64,000 nt of DNA from Cupriavidus necator A5-1. Its GTDB lineage: Bacteria; Pseudomonadota; Gammaproteobacteria; Burkholderiales; Burkholderiaceae. Position 1 is the first letter of the stretch; each line of letters opens with the position of its first letter. Position numbers and translations under genes: made by a program. Location: positions 62,001 through 126,000 of the forward strand of contig NZ_JQLI01000004.1 in assembly GCF_000744095.1 (NCBI RefSeq). The letters are read 5' to 3'. The notes below the pieces were generated by a model, which was not told the origin of the DNA, did no database searches, and was given only the letters and a program-made list of their open reading frames with translations. Shown in pieces: positions 41,937-50,999 of this stretch.

Positions 41937-43346
41937 TCAGGCTGGGGAGGATGTCAGCTGGGACTTGATGCGCCCGAACACGAATTGGCCCAGATACCAG
42001 GCCAAATCCGGATTTGCCAGGATGACCTCTTCGGGCACCGACGACGGCTCAAGTTTCATCCGCCTTAGCACGAGTTTGCCTTCCCTCGAGGCAAGCCATG
42101 CTCGAACGAGTTCTCGGCGTACTTTGGCCTCCGATGACGTGAAAGATTCCCGCCCTTGCCGCGATTCTTCGTTCATACGAGCGCGGGTCTCGTCTTCGCG
42201 CGAGGCAACGCTGCGCTCCACAGTTGCCTTGACAGCTATCTTCGCGGCTTCCTTCTCTGCTTCCTCGGTGAGGAGTTTGGTCTGGACTTGAACCATCGTC
42301 CGTTCGGCATCTGACATCCGCCAGTTGTCGCGCAAGGCCTTCATCAGATACCCGGCAGGGCTCTTCTTGATCTGACCGCGATTCAACTTAAACCGGGTGT
42401 ACTCGATGGCCTGCAGAATGCGATCATCGTTCCACGTCTCGCGGTTCTCGGAAATCTCGCTGAACTGCCGGGTGGAGAGGTTGAACTCTTCCTTCAGAAT
42501 CTTGTAGAGCTGACTGGCATCGGACAGGCTGGCCATGACGGCGTCGGCAGTGTCCTTACGCTTGAGCAGGAACCGAATCCGGTCGACTTTCTTCGACGAC
42601 GTGGATTCGGTCTTGGTTTCATATGACAGGTCGATGTCCGAGATCTCATTGATTTCACGGACTGCCGGCTCAAGCCAGTCACGCTTGAAGTATTTAAAGA
42701 TGGTCGCATTCGCGCCCATCTTTCCCGGCCAGGTCCGCATCTCATCCAGCTTGATCCAGTCGGTACGCCCGTTAGGCACACTTGGCAGGACCTTGTCATA
42801 GATCGCACGCGCGAGGCTGCGGGTAAAAGACGTGGAGATTCGAAGGCTGAGCCAGTGCGACTTGCGGGGGTCTCGAATGTGTGGAATCAAGCTGTGATGC
42901 ACATCGAAACGGACGCGGCCGCGGTGCAGAGCCACCATGCCTATCAGCTGAACCTGAACCCAGATATCCTGTTCATCGGGCTCACGGTCTGACGGCGTAT
43001 TAGTGACACGGATCTTCGCGTTCTGTGCTTCGTCCGCGATGGTACGCAGATGCTTCAGGTTGCGGCTGTCATAGCGCATCAACCACTTGAAGTAGTTCAG
43101 CTCGACATCGTATTGGTCACGAGCTTCTGGCTCCTGTGCGACGATGAAATACGCGGCATCGAGGAACCGTCTCGCCGCCAACCCCATGTTGACGATTTCC
43201 GTGAAGAAATTGTTGCGCTGATAGCCGATTTCGCGGTTGGCCTCGTTGATAGGCATACCGAGGTCAAACATGTCCTCGAACAACGCGAGCGCCATTTGGC
43301 GAGGCGTTGTCCTTGCTGCGGCCTCCACCGGATTGTCCGTCGCCAT
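41937..43346 (-). CDS. Plasmid replication initiator (Rep, winged-helix type)
   Basis: 469 residues. The start is placed at ATG 43346 (MATDNPVEAAARTTPRQMAL) with GGGAAG upstream; the extra 27 codons before it cross the first iteron area and lack a site. The body has the alpha/beta winged-helix character of iteron-binding initiators: HHSLIPHIRDPRKSHWLSLRISTSFTRSLARAIYDKVL and a second region around KILKEEFNLSTRQFSEISENRETWNDDRILQAIEYTRFKL. The C-terminal 130 residues are a charged coil followed by a small domain. The clinching evidence is context: the gene begins 46 bases from an array of 17-bp iterons and is divergent from parAB. The exact Rep family is not assigned. Confidence 0.78.
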   Translation of the reverse strand: MATDNPVEAAARTTPRQMALALFEDMFDLGMPINEANREIGYQRNNFFTEIVNMGLAARRFLDAAYFIVAQEPEARDQYDVELNYFKWLMRYDSRNLKHLRTIADEAQNAKIRVTNTPSDREPDEQDIWVQVQLIGMVALHRGRVRFDVHHSLIPHIRDPRKSHWLSLRISTSFTRSLARAIYDKVLPSVPNGRTDWIKLDEMRTWPGKMGANATIFKYFKRDWLEPAVREINEISDIDLSYETKTESTSSKKVDRIRFLLKRKDTADAVMASLSDASQLYKILKEEFNLSTRQFSEISENRETWNDDRILQAIEYTRFKLNRGQIKKSPAGYLMKALRDNWRMSDAERTMVQVQTKLLTEEAEKEAAKIAVKATVERSVASREDETRARMNEESRQGRESFTSSEAKVRRELVRAWLASREGKLVLRRMKLEPSSVPEEVILANPDLAWYLGQFVFGRIKSQLTSSPA

Positions 43347-43391
43347 ACTCGTCTTCCCGCTCGTTTTGGTGCTCGAGCACTCTAGCATGTG

Positions 43392-43700
43392 ATGGTGAGG
43401 TTCTGTCAACACAATGAACCTCACCATTGACGACGTGCCGAGGCCCTACCGGTCGACGCGCACAACGAACCTCACCACACGCACAAACAACCTCACCTAC
43501 ATCAGTAGGCCGTTTCCTTCTAGCCCTTGTCTAGCTTGGGTAGCTAAGACATCTCCACAGATCACGCACAATCCATCTCACCTTCGTGGCACGAGCACAA
43601 CGAACCTCACCTTGTTGTTGGACAGATCTCACCTTGCCCACACAGTAAACTGCACCATTGCAGCACAGCAAACCTCACCTCTGACACAATGAACTTCACC
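43392..43700. repeat. Origin iterons, cluster 1 (next to rep)
   Basis: Nine copies of a 17-bp unit, best form GCACAANGAACCTCACC. Clear ones at 43410-43425, 43460-43476, 43481-43497, 43595-43611, 43663-43679 and 43685-43700; weaker ones at 43392-43406 (inverted), 43566-43582 and 43617-43633. Most face the same direction. They lie between the rep start and the spacer and are the probable Rep-binding sites of the replication origin. Confidence 0.88.
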
Positions 43701-44025
43701 TTTTGAATGTTAAGTCATTGATAAACAAGGAAGTCGGCGTTCCTTGTTTGTAGGTTGGCTTGTTTAGTTCCAAAAAAACCTAACCAACACCGGACCCCAG
43801 TCCATGAAACCTGTCCGCGCATACCAGCCGCTCACTGCGGAGCACCAGACTTGCGGTACCGAGCCGGCATCCTTGGATGCATTCCTGGCTTTCCTATAGG
43901 CCCTAGCTCAGGGCAGGAAGCGGAGCAAGTGCTCGTGCGGCCGAACAAAATCCCCCTTACGACCGCAGGAAATGGCACGCGCGAAGCGTGCACATAGACG
44001 TATGCACCCGGGCGCCCAGCATCAT
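43701..44025. other. Iteron-free spacer within the origin
   Basis: About 325 bases between the two iteron clusters, with no convincing gene. The left part (43701-43800) is AT-richer and includes TTGATAAACAAGG and a run of seven A. It may be the unwinding region, but I cannot identify DnaA boxes with confidence. Confidence 0.4.
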
Positions 44026-44543
44026 GGTGAGGTTATTTGTGCAGGATTGAAGGTGAGGTTCATTGTGCTGACCCCAACTTCCAAACGTGCAGTCGCACAA
44101 TGAACCTCACCATTGCGCCACAGAAGGACCACGGCTCAAGGTTAGGCTCATTGTGCTGTATCGGGGGCACGCCCTTGCGGGCCACCCCTCGGGCCGCCCT
44201 CCCCGCTGCTCGTCTTGGATAACGCATTCAACGTGTCACGAAGGTGAGGTTGTTTGTGCAGCGCGGAAGCCAGGGCGTTAAGCGGCACAAAGAACCTCAC
44301 CTTGACTGGCTTCCCTGCTGAGGCTTTTTTGTCCGACAGGGCAAAGGTGAGGTCGATTGTGCACAAACAAGGAACCTACTCCCTTCCGCACTACCCCTGG
44401 GCCTCACGGGGCAAATGAAGGTGAGGTTGATTGTGCCGCCTCGGTGCAAGTACAGCTGTGGAGCTCCGCTGAATTGCACAAACGACCTCACCTTGCCGAT
44501 GGGGTTCAAGGATGCGGACCATTGAAGGTGAGGTCATTTGTGC
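44026..44543. repeat. Origin iterons, cluster 2 (toward parA)
   Basis: Ten copies of the same 17-bp unit, in both orientations: GGTGAGGTTNATTGTGC-type at 44026, 44052, 44140 (weak), 44243, 44346, 44420 and 44527, and the opposite orientation at 44095, 44285 and 44476. Spacing is about 26 to 100 bases, unlike the tight cluster near rep. Paired opposite copies such as 44243/44285 and 44476/44527 may form loops. Extra clusters of this sort usually control copy number by pairing origins through Rep; that is inference. Confidence 0.85.
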
Positions 44544-44626
44544 CACTTTTCGGTGACCGCCTCCAAGGGACGGAAGGAACCCTGCAGGCTGACTTGCCCT
44601 TTGTGACCCCCGGGGCTTACAGGAAG

Positions 44627-44701
44627 TGCCTAAAATTTAGGCAAAACTGTGGTTTTTGAAGAGTCTTTGTTTAAAAAACAGCGGTTTATGAGCCGCGGCT
44701 C
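44627..44701. promoter_or_regulatory. Probable parAB promoter/operator region with two palindromes
   Basis: TGCCTAAA-A-TTTAGGCA (44627-44643) and GAGCCGCGGCTC (44690-44701) are perfect palindromes flanking an AT-rich stretch, 52-126 bases upstream of the parA start. ParA proteins with an N-terminal DNA-binding part usually repress their own operon through such sites. Confidence 0.55.
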
Positions 44702-44752
44702 AAGTATTTCCTGTATTGTGAGCTTTCTCGAATTTTCCGGAAAAACCTCAGA

Positions 44753-45964
44753 ATGGTGAAAACGAGCCAACTTCCTGCAGTCGACCGAACTGTACCGCTT
44801 GAGCAGATATCCCAGTTCGCGGAAAAGGTCACCATTTTTACGGATGAACTTCGCGAGACGATTCTCGCACCGCGGCCAAGAAAAACCGCACCGATTTTCA
44901 AGACAGGGGAGATTGCGGAGATGTGCAACATCTCACACTCCCAAGTTCAGTATCTGGCGACCAAGGGGGATGGCGAACTGCCCCCTGGTACTGCGGCCGG
45001 TACCGGGCGTACCAGGACCTTCACACTGGCGGAGGCTCGCATCTGGGTTCAGAAGGTCTCGGACATTTATCAGACGCCGCTCGTCACTGGAACGAGACAG
45101 CCTGAAGGAAAAATCGTCATTACCGCACAGCTCAAGGGTGGGTCGGCCAAGACCACCACGACGATGTGTCTTGCCCAGGGGTTGACATTGCGCGGCCGAA
45201 AAGTTCTGGTGGTCGACCTCGACCCTCAAGCCTCGCTCTCGGAGCTCTGTGGCTTGTATGCCGAAAAAGACGTCACGCCGGAAGACACCATCCTGCCGTA
45301 TATCTATGACCAGCAGATCGAAGGTGGGCTGCAGGCACGCGTTCAGTCGACCTATTGGGATGGCCTTGACATTATTCCAGCGCACACCGAGTTGATTGGG
45401 GCAGAGTTCCATCTGCCCGCTATGCAGAAGATGAAGCCGGGCTTTCGTTTCTGGACCGTACTACGGGAGGGGTTGGAGCCATTGCGGAAGGACTACGACT
45501 ACATCCTCATGGATACGTCGCCGTCGCTTTCGTACCTTAACCTGAACGCCTTGCTGGCTGCAGACGCGATGGTCATGCCGATGGTCCCTGAGAATCTGGA
45601 CTTCATCAGCTCGCTGTCATTCTGGCGCCTGTTTTCAGACGTCTCCAAGAGCTTCATCAAATACGAGGCGGACAAGAAATACGACTTCGTCTCGTTGCTG
45701 CTCTCGAAGGTCGACTATGGGCGCACTTCGTCCGCCCCCATCGTACGAGCCTGGGCTCAGAGCGCTTATGAGAGCTGGCTGCATTCGATTGAAGTGCCGG
45801 CGAGTTCAGTGATGAGCACCGGAGCTCTGGCGTTCTCAACAGTTTTTGATGTGAGCAGCACGCATAGCGCAGCCAAGTCGCTGCAGCGAGTGCGCCAGCC
45901 GATTGTCGAATACTGCCGATGGTTGGACGAAATCTATGCGGAAAAGTGGAGGAACGCGCAATGA
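44753..45964 (+). CDS. parA: ParA partition ATPase with N-terminal DNA-binding domain
   Basis: 403 residues. Residues about 45-105 contain a helix-turn-helix (FKTGEIAEMCNISHSQVQYL), the mark of type Ia ParA proteins that autoregulate. The deviant Walker A motif LKGGSAKTTTT lies at 127-137, followed by VLVVDLDPQASLSELCGL and the switch region YILMDTSPSLSYLNLNAL. ParA binds nucleoid DNA and is stimulated by ParB at the centromere to move plasmid copies apart. The stop overlaps the parB start (ATGA). Two palindromes upstream are likely self-regulation sites. The ATG has only a weak ribosome site. Confidence 0.93.
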   Translation: MVKTSQLPAVDRTVPLEQISQFAEKVTIFTDELRETILAPRPRKTAPIFKTGEIAEMCNISHSQVQYLATKGDGELPPGTAAGTGRTRTFTLAEARIWVQKVSDIYQTPLVTGTRQPEGKIVITAQLKGGSAKTTTTMCLAQGLTLRGRKVLVVDLDPQASLSELCGLYAEKDVTPEDTILPYIYDQQIEGGLQARVQSTYWDGLDIIPAHTELIGAEFHLPAMQKMKPGFRFWTVLREGLEPLRKDYDYILMDTSPSLSYLNLNALLAADAMVMPMVPENLDFISSLSFWRLFSDVSKSFIKYEADKKYDFVSLLLSKVDYGRTSSAPIVRAWAQSAYESWLHSIEVPASSVMSTGALAFSTVFDVSSTHSAAKSLQRVRQPIVEYCRWLDEIYAEKWRNAQ

Positions 45965-46932
45965 GCAATATGCGGGAACAGCTGTTGGCCAAGACGGCCA
46001 GCATCCGGAAGACCTCGGCGATTCAGCAGGACGAGGTCAAGCGTAACGACCGGACGCAGACGGCACCGGGCCTCGCTGGCGCATTGGCCGTAGCGCAGAT
46101 CCGTGTCCAGGAGTTGGAGGCGGCCGGCGTCGCTTCGCAACTCGCTGTTGCGGATATCGGGCCGAATCCGTGGCAGCCGCGGCGCGTTTTCAACGAATCC
46201 AAGCTCTCGGAACTGGCGGAGTCGATTCGTGAAGTCGGGCTGATGCAGCCCATCGTGGTCCGCCGCGCTGAAGGCGGCTACCAAATCGTGGCGGGTGAGC
46301 GCCGGTGGCGCGCTCACAAAATGCTCGGGCTCGATACGATCAAGGCGGTTGTCGTGGAGTGTTCTGACGCCGATATGGCAGTGCTCGCGATGGTGGAAAA
46401 CATCAGCCGCGATGACCTGTCCGACTATGAAATCGCCCTGTCTATTCGGCAGACGGAGAAGGAATTTCCGTCGCGTGTGCGACTCGCGGAGGCGCTTGGG
46501 CTGTCCAAAAGCGGCCTCTATCGGTTCCTGAGCTTCGGGCAATTGCCAGATTTCGTGTTGCAGGACCTCGACCTTCAGCCGCGTCTGCTCGGTGGGAGTG
46601 CGGCGGAAGCAATCGTCACAACAATCCGAAAGTATGGCGAGGCGGGGAATGATGCCGCTAAAGAGATTTGGCCACTGGTTGCATCGGGAAAGATGGAGCA
46701 AGGGAAAGCCGCTGGCGCTATCAAGGCACTTGCGACCCGGCGCGCTTCGGAGCCAAGCGCCGCGAGTGAGCGAAGCATTGACAAATTCTTCTCGGGCAAG
46801 GAACAAGCAGGTTCCATTACGAAGGACGTCAACGGCTTCACGGTGAAAATTAAAGCTGGGGTGCTAACCGCAGCCCTGGAGACGCAGATACGTGAGCTTA
46901 TTAGCGAGACGTTCCACCACCAGCCCAAATAA
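45961..46932 (+). CDS. parB: ParB centromere-binding partition protein
   Basis: 323 residues; ATG 45961 overlaps the parA stop and has GGAGGAAC upstream. The N-terminus holds a ParA-contact region. The ParB/Srx domain has NPWQPRRVF, ESIREVGLMQPIVVRR and the CTP-binding stretch IVAGERRWRAHKMLGL, then NISRDDLSDYEIA. The helix-turn-helix is RLAEALGLSKSGLYRFLSF, and a C-terminal dimer domain ends at the stop. ParB loads at its centromere and spreads as a clamp. A terminator follows at 46952, then a 1.4-kb array of short palindromic motifs that is probably its binding region. Confidence 0.93.
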   Translation: MSNMREQLLAKTASIRKTSAIQQDEVKRNDRTQTAPGLAGALAVAQIRVQELEAAGVASQLAVADIGPNPWQPRRVFNESKLSELAESIREVGLMQPIVVRRAEGGYQIVAGERRWRAHKMLGLDTIKAVVVECSDADMAVLAMVENISRDDLSDYEIALSIRQTEKEFPSRVRLAEALGLSKSGLYRFLSFGQLPDFVLQDLDLQPRLLGGSAAEAIVTTIRKYGEAGNDAAKEIWPLVASGKMEQGKAAGAIKALATRRASEPSAASERSIDKFFSGKEQAGSITKDVNGFTVKIKAGVLTAALETQIRELISETFHHQPK

Positions 46933-46951
46933 GCTCCCCTAGAAATACATG

Positions 46952-46975
46952 GCCCGCCGCGAGCGGGCTTTTTTT
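46952..46975 (+). terminator. Intrinsic terminator of the parAB operon
   Basis: GCCCGC (46952-46957) pairs with GCGGGC (46963-46968) around CGCGA, followed by seven T. Confidence 0.9.
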
Positions 46976-47050
46976 GTCTTTTCGACGCCAACTATCGCGG
47001 GAGCTAGCGGGCTTTCTCAATTAAGGGCGTTGGTAGGCGCCGCCTTGCAA

Positions 47051-48420
47051 ACTTCCCAAGTTGGGGACGGTACCAAATGCGGCTCGAGTTTCCAAATTCT
47101 GACTGCGGGGTCGCGGAGCTTCCCAAGTGGGACGGTGCTACTAGCCGCGGGTCGTCGAGTTTCCCAAGTTGGGACGGTCCAGGCGCAGTTCCCGACGTCC
47201 CAAGGCGGCACCACATGTATGCAGGCGGACTTTCCGAAGTTGGGACACTTCAGTGCCGCAGCCCTTCCCACGGTAGGACGGTGCCACGTGCGGCTCGAAG
47301 ACTTCCCAAGTTGGGACGGTGGTAGCCGTAGCTCTTTGAGTTTCCCAAGTTGGGACGGTCCGGCGCGCGAAGCCGACGTTTCCAAGGACGGCGCCACATG
47401 CCGGCCGACCTTCCCAAGTTGGGACGCTTCAGGGAGTCGCGGACCTTCCCACGGTAGGACGGTGCCACGTGCAGCTCGAAGGCCTTCCCAGGTGGGGACA
47501 GTGGTAGCCGCAACTCATCGAGTTTCCCAAGTTGGGACGGTCCGGCGCGCCAAGCCGACGTTTCCAAGGACAGCGCCCCATGCCGGCCGACCTTCCCAAG
47601 TTGGGACGCTTCAGGGAGTCGCGGACCTTCCCACGGTAGGACGGTGCCACGTGCGGCTCGAAGACCTTCCCAGGCGGGGACAGTGGTAGCCGCAACTCAT
47701 CGAGTTTCCCAAGTTGGGACGGTCCGGCGCGCCAAGCCGACGTTTCCAAGGACGGCGCCCCATGCCGGCCGACCTTCCCAAGTTGGGACGCTTCAGGGAG
47801 TCGCGGACCTTCCCACGGTAGGACGGTGACCACGTGCGGCTCGAAGACCTTCCCAAGCTGGGGCAGTGGTAGTCGCAGCTCATCGAGTTTCCCAAGTTAA
47901 GACGGTCCGGCGCGCCAAGCCGACGTTTCCAAGGACGGCGCCCCATGCCGGCCGACCTTCCCAAGTTGGGACGCTTCAGGGAGTCGCGGACCTTCCCACG
48001 GTAGGACGGTGACCACGTGCGGCTCGAAGACCTTCCCAAGCTGGGGCAGTGGTAGTCGCAGCTCATCGAGTTTCCCAAGTTAAGACGGTCCAGGCCCGGC
48101 TTGCCGACGTTCCCAAGATGCGGACACGCAGGCCGCAGACTTTCCCAAGTTGGGACGCTTCGGTGCCAATCGCAGACCTTTTCTCGGTGGGACGGTCCCG
48201 GCGCGGCTCGCTGGCGCTCCCAATGCGGGGTGGGACGGCCCCCCACATTGCAGCTCGCCGGCTCTCCCAAGTTGGGACGCTGCCAATTGCCGCTCGCAGA
48301 CCTTCCCCGATGGGACGGTGAGCGGGGCGGTTCGCAGACCTTCCCTAGCTGGGACGGGGCCAAGTCCGGCTCATGACCTTCCCAAGTTGGGACGGTGCCA
48401 AGTGCCGCTCGCGGATGCCA
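47051..48420. repeat. Large periodic array of TTCCCAAGTTGGGAC motifs, probable centromere (parS)
   Basis: More than 30 copies, some diverged, of a near-palindromic motif TTCCCAAGTTGGGAC spaced by about 37-38 bases, starting 80 bases after the parB terminator. Variants include TTCCCACGGTAGGAC, TTCCCAGGTGGGGAC and TTCCCAAGCTGGGGC. On top of this lies a higher-order repeat of about 182 bases: the unit beginning TTCCCAAGTTGGGACGCTTC recurs at 47411, 47593, 47775 and 47958, with a diverged copy at 47232. From 48085 to 48420 single motifs remain in less regular spacing. No gene is credible here. Position right after parB makes ParB binding the best explanation; binding itself is inferred. Confidence 0.8.
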
Positions 48421-48440
48421 CAACTGTTTGGTGATGTGCC

Positions 48441-49064
48441 CAACGGCACCAAGCTGGGAAAGCCGTCTCCGTACCTCAAAGTCCCGGGAGGTCACGACAG
48501 TTGAGAAAGTGGATTTGGGTAGCGGTATATCCGCCGCCAGGCTGACCCCTTCACCCGAGGAAGGCCGGGTCACCGCCTAGCCATGAGTGCCACGTTCGCT
48601 TGCGATAGAGCGCGGCGAGTTGCCGGCGCCGTGCCCACTTGGCGCGAACTTGCAGAGACGCTTAGCCAAGCGGCCGATGGACCCACGTCGCATGCCGCTG
48701 CGTATCGCCGAGACGAGCCGCTTCTGCTCTCAGACGGGGTACTGTTTCGCGGCCGACGGCCCGGCTCCCAAGGGTATGTCTGAGCGCGTGCGGGGCAGCA
48801 GGCCACACAGATGGGGTGCAGCCAAGCCTGGGAAGAGAGAAGAATCCCCAGCGCAGCACTGCATACCGACACAATTCTTGCTTCAGCGCTCAGTGGAAAG
48901 AGTCGCCGGGGCGGCGCTTGTCTACGTCATCAAGTCACGGCCAATTCGACCGAATGCACCGAAGGATCCCGCTAGCGCGTGCGAGTATGCGGCGCAGCTT
49001 GGCCCAACTGCGGGGAATGCTTGGCAATCGAGCCGAATACGAGAGTGTCCTTCGAGGAAGCCCC
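48441..49064. other. Region between the centromere array and the recombinase gene
   Basis: No gene I can support. A plus-strand reading of 66 codons at 48583-48783 and a minus-strand GTG reading ending at 48573 are protein-like in short stretches (the latter runs into the repeat array) but have no recognised product. Probably decayed sequence at the edge of the plasmid core. Confidence 0.35.
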
Positions 49065-50270
49065 CTACGCGGCGCCCGGAATCTTGCCGGCCAACGCGAG
49101 TGCCACGTCTTCCAGCGCCTCGTGGGTGTAGCGCCGCGTAGTGTTGATGTCGCGATGTCGCAAGGCGCGCTGCACGTCGGTCACCGGCACGCCAGCGCGT
49201 AGCAGCTGCGTGGCATGGGTATGCCGCAGCCAGTGCGTCGACGCGGCGCGCAGCCTGGCCGCCTGCTCGCCTTGGTGCTCTCGCTCTAGGCGGTCGGCCG
49301 CCTCGGCAAAGGCCGAGCGCACGATCGCGTAGATGCCCTGGCGCGTACGGAGCGGCCGGCCCAGCATTGCATGTAGCTCAATCGGGTCGGCTATCGGCGC
49401 GGCGCGCTGACGGCCGACCCTGATCGCCGGGATGACCGCGATGGTGTCAGTGGCGCTCGGCGCGGGCGGCAGCCCCACTAGGCGACGGAAGCGCGCCAGT
49501 TCGTCCATCGCGTTGTCGCACGGCACCAGCTGATCGTCTCCACCCTTCGCCTGCCGGATGCGCACAGTCCAGAAGGCGCGTGACCGGCCAGGCTGGAGTT
49601 CGAAGTCCGCCCACGTCAGCACGGTAACCTCGGAGGCGCGCAGCCCGGTCTGGACCAGCAGCGCAAGCAACAGGCGGTCGCGCGCCTTGTGCAGTTGCGC
49701 CCACAACGTCGGCGCCGGGCGACCCTCGATCACTTCGAATACCGCGGCGACCTGTTCCAGTTCGAGGAAGCGCCGCTGCGAGCCCGGGCCGGTAACGGCA
49801 CGAGCACGCGGAACCATGACGAACGGATTAACTCGCAACGCCCCGACCCGTACCAGCCAGTCGAACAGGATGCCCACGATGACTGCGCTCTGGCGCCGCG
49901 ACGCCTCGGAAAGTGGGCCGCGCAGCGGCCGCCAGCCAGGGTTGGCGCGGCGCGCTCGGCCGTCGCCGACCGCGTGCGCCGGCGGGTCGCGCAGGAAGGC
50001 TAGGTAGCTGCTGGCATGCGCGACCTGCCAGGTGGCGAGCGGCCGGCCGATCGCGTGCGCGTACCAGAGCAGTCGGCGCGCCTCGAGTTCGTACTGACTA
50101 CGCGTGCTGGTGCGAAGACCGAGACCCCCGGCGGACTTGGTTTCGAGCCAGGCGCGCACCAGCTCGGCATCGGAGAGACCGGCTGGCAGTACCGGGCTAG
50201 CCAGCGCATTCGGCGGAAGCGCCGAGGCATCCATCGGCAGCAGGGGCAGGGGAGTCTGGGCAGTCGTCAT
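49065..50270 (-). CDS. Tyrosine recombinase / integrase
   Basis: 401 residues. The catalytic residues are all visible: Arg211 (TGLRASEV), His346-x-x-Arg349 (THWLRHTHAT), His372 (RHRDINTT) and the nucleophile Tyr381 (RRYTHE). The N-terminal 160 residues form a SAM-like core-binding domain (LVRAWLETKSAGGLGLRTST onward). Enzymes of this kind integrate or resolve mobile DNA, or resolve plasmid multimers. It lies at the junction between the plasmid maintenance region and a stretch of decayed and chromosome-like genes, so it may have brought in the right-hand segment. No attachment site was identified. A plasmid dimer resolvase is the alternative. Confidence 0.9.
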   Translation of the reverse strand: MTTAQTPLPLLPMDASALPPNALASPVLPAGLSDAELVRAWLETKSAGGLGLRTSTRSQYELEARRLLWYAHAIGRPLATWQVAHASSYLAFLRDPPAHAVGDGRARRANPGWRPLRGPLSEASRRQSAVIVGILFDWLVRVGALRVNPFVMVPRARAVTGPGSQRRFLELEQVAAVFEVIEGRPAPTLWAQLHKARDRLLLALLVQTGLRASEVTVLTWADFELQPGRSRAFWTVRIRQAKGGDDQLVPCDNAMDELARFRRLVGLPPAPSATDTIAVIPAIRVGRQRAAPIADPIELHAMLGRPLRTRQGIYAIVRSAFAEAADRLEREHQGEQAARLRAASTHWLRHTHATQLLRAGVPVTDVQRALRHRDINTTRRYTHEALEDVALALAGKIPGAA

Positions 50271-50999
50271 GGCGGGCCAAGGCGGCGGTGGGAGGCAGGT
50301 CGGCGCGTCGCCGGGCCAGGCCCGCGGCGGCTCTCCAGCCCAATGCGACGCATTATAGCCAGACCAGTCATTCAGTTACCATTATTCGGATAATGACAAA
50401 CAAAGTCAGTGCGCCGCAGAGAAAGGGGTCGAAGGCCGGAGTGGCATCTTTGCGGGGTGGAATGCGTCTCGGCCCTGGTCCGGTTCGCGTCCGTTAAGGC
50501 CGCGCGGCACAAGCACGACCGCAGAGTCACCCATTTCGTTGACGGGGACGTCACGGCTGCCGGCACGCATTGGTAACCGTCGCGGCACCGAAGTCCCAAG
50601 GTCTGCCAGGCATTCCGCAACGAGACCGAGCCCATCCGTTGCCCCCTCGGCTGGGGCAGAGAGACGCCGGCTACGCACGATAAGATACTGATTCTTAACA
50701 AATTTTGCGCACTCGTCAGTATTACCGGCGCGAAATGCACACCAAAACGCAATGCCGATAATTTCTAAGGGGCGAATAAGGGCTATCGCAGCCGGGGCGA
50801 GACCATCTTTTCCCGTGCTGATCTGTTTCGCGCTGGTCGGTGACTAGCCTCTGGAATGCGGGAAAGGTGAACTGCTATCAGGTGACCACGCGATCCAAAA
50901 CATCCACGCCAGCCTTTTACGAATCGCACAAACACCGGGCCACCTCGGTCGCGAATACTGGCGGAAGCTCGAAAGCTGGCAAAGTTGCTCGGCGCTTGC
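50271..50999. other. Upstream of the recombinase: no supported gene
   Basis: About 730 bases. A 90-codon minus-strand reading (50406-50678) looks partly protein-like but matches nothing I know. The stretch 50680-50800 is AT-richer. Probably intergenic or decayed. Confidence 0.35.

Noticed and set aside
47051..48420. CRISPR array
   Set aside because: The repeated unit is only about 15 bases, near-palindromic and variable, and the spacers are themselves repeated every 182 bases. No cas gene is present.
47004..48573. Genes within the repeat array on both strands
   Set aside because: The open frames consist of translated repeats (PSQLGKL, FPSWDG and similar) and have no ribosome sites.
48583..48783. 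66-codon gene before the recombinase
   Set aside because: No ribosome site and no recognisable product; could be decayed sequence.
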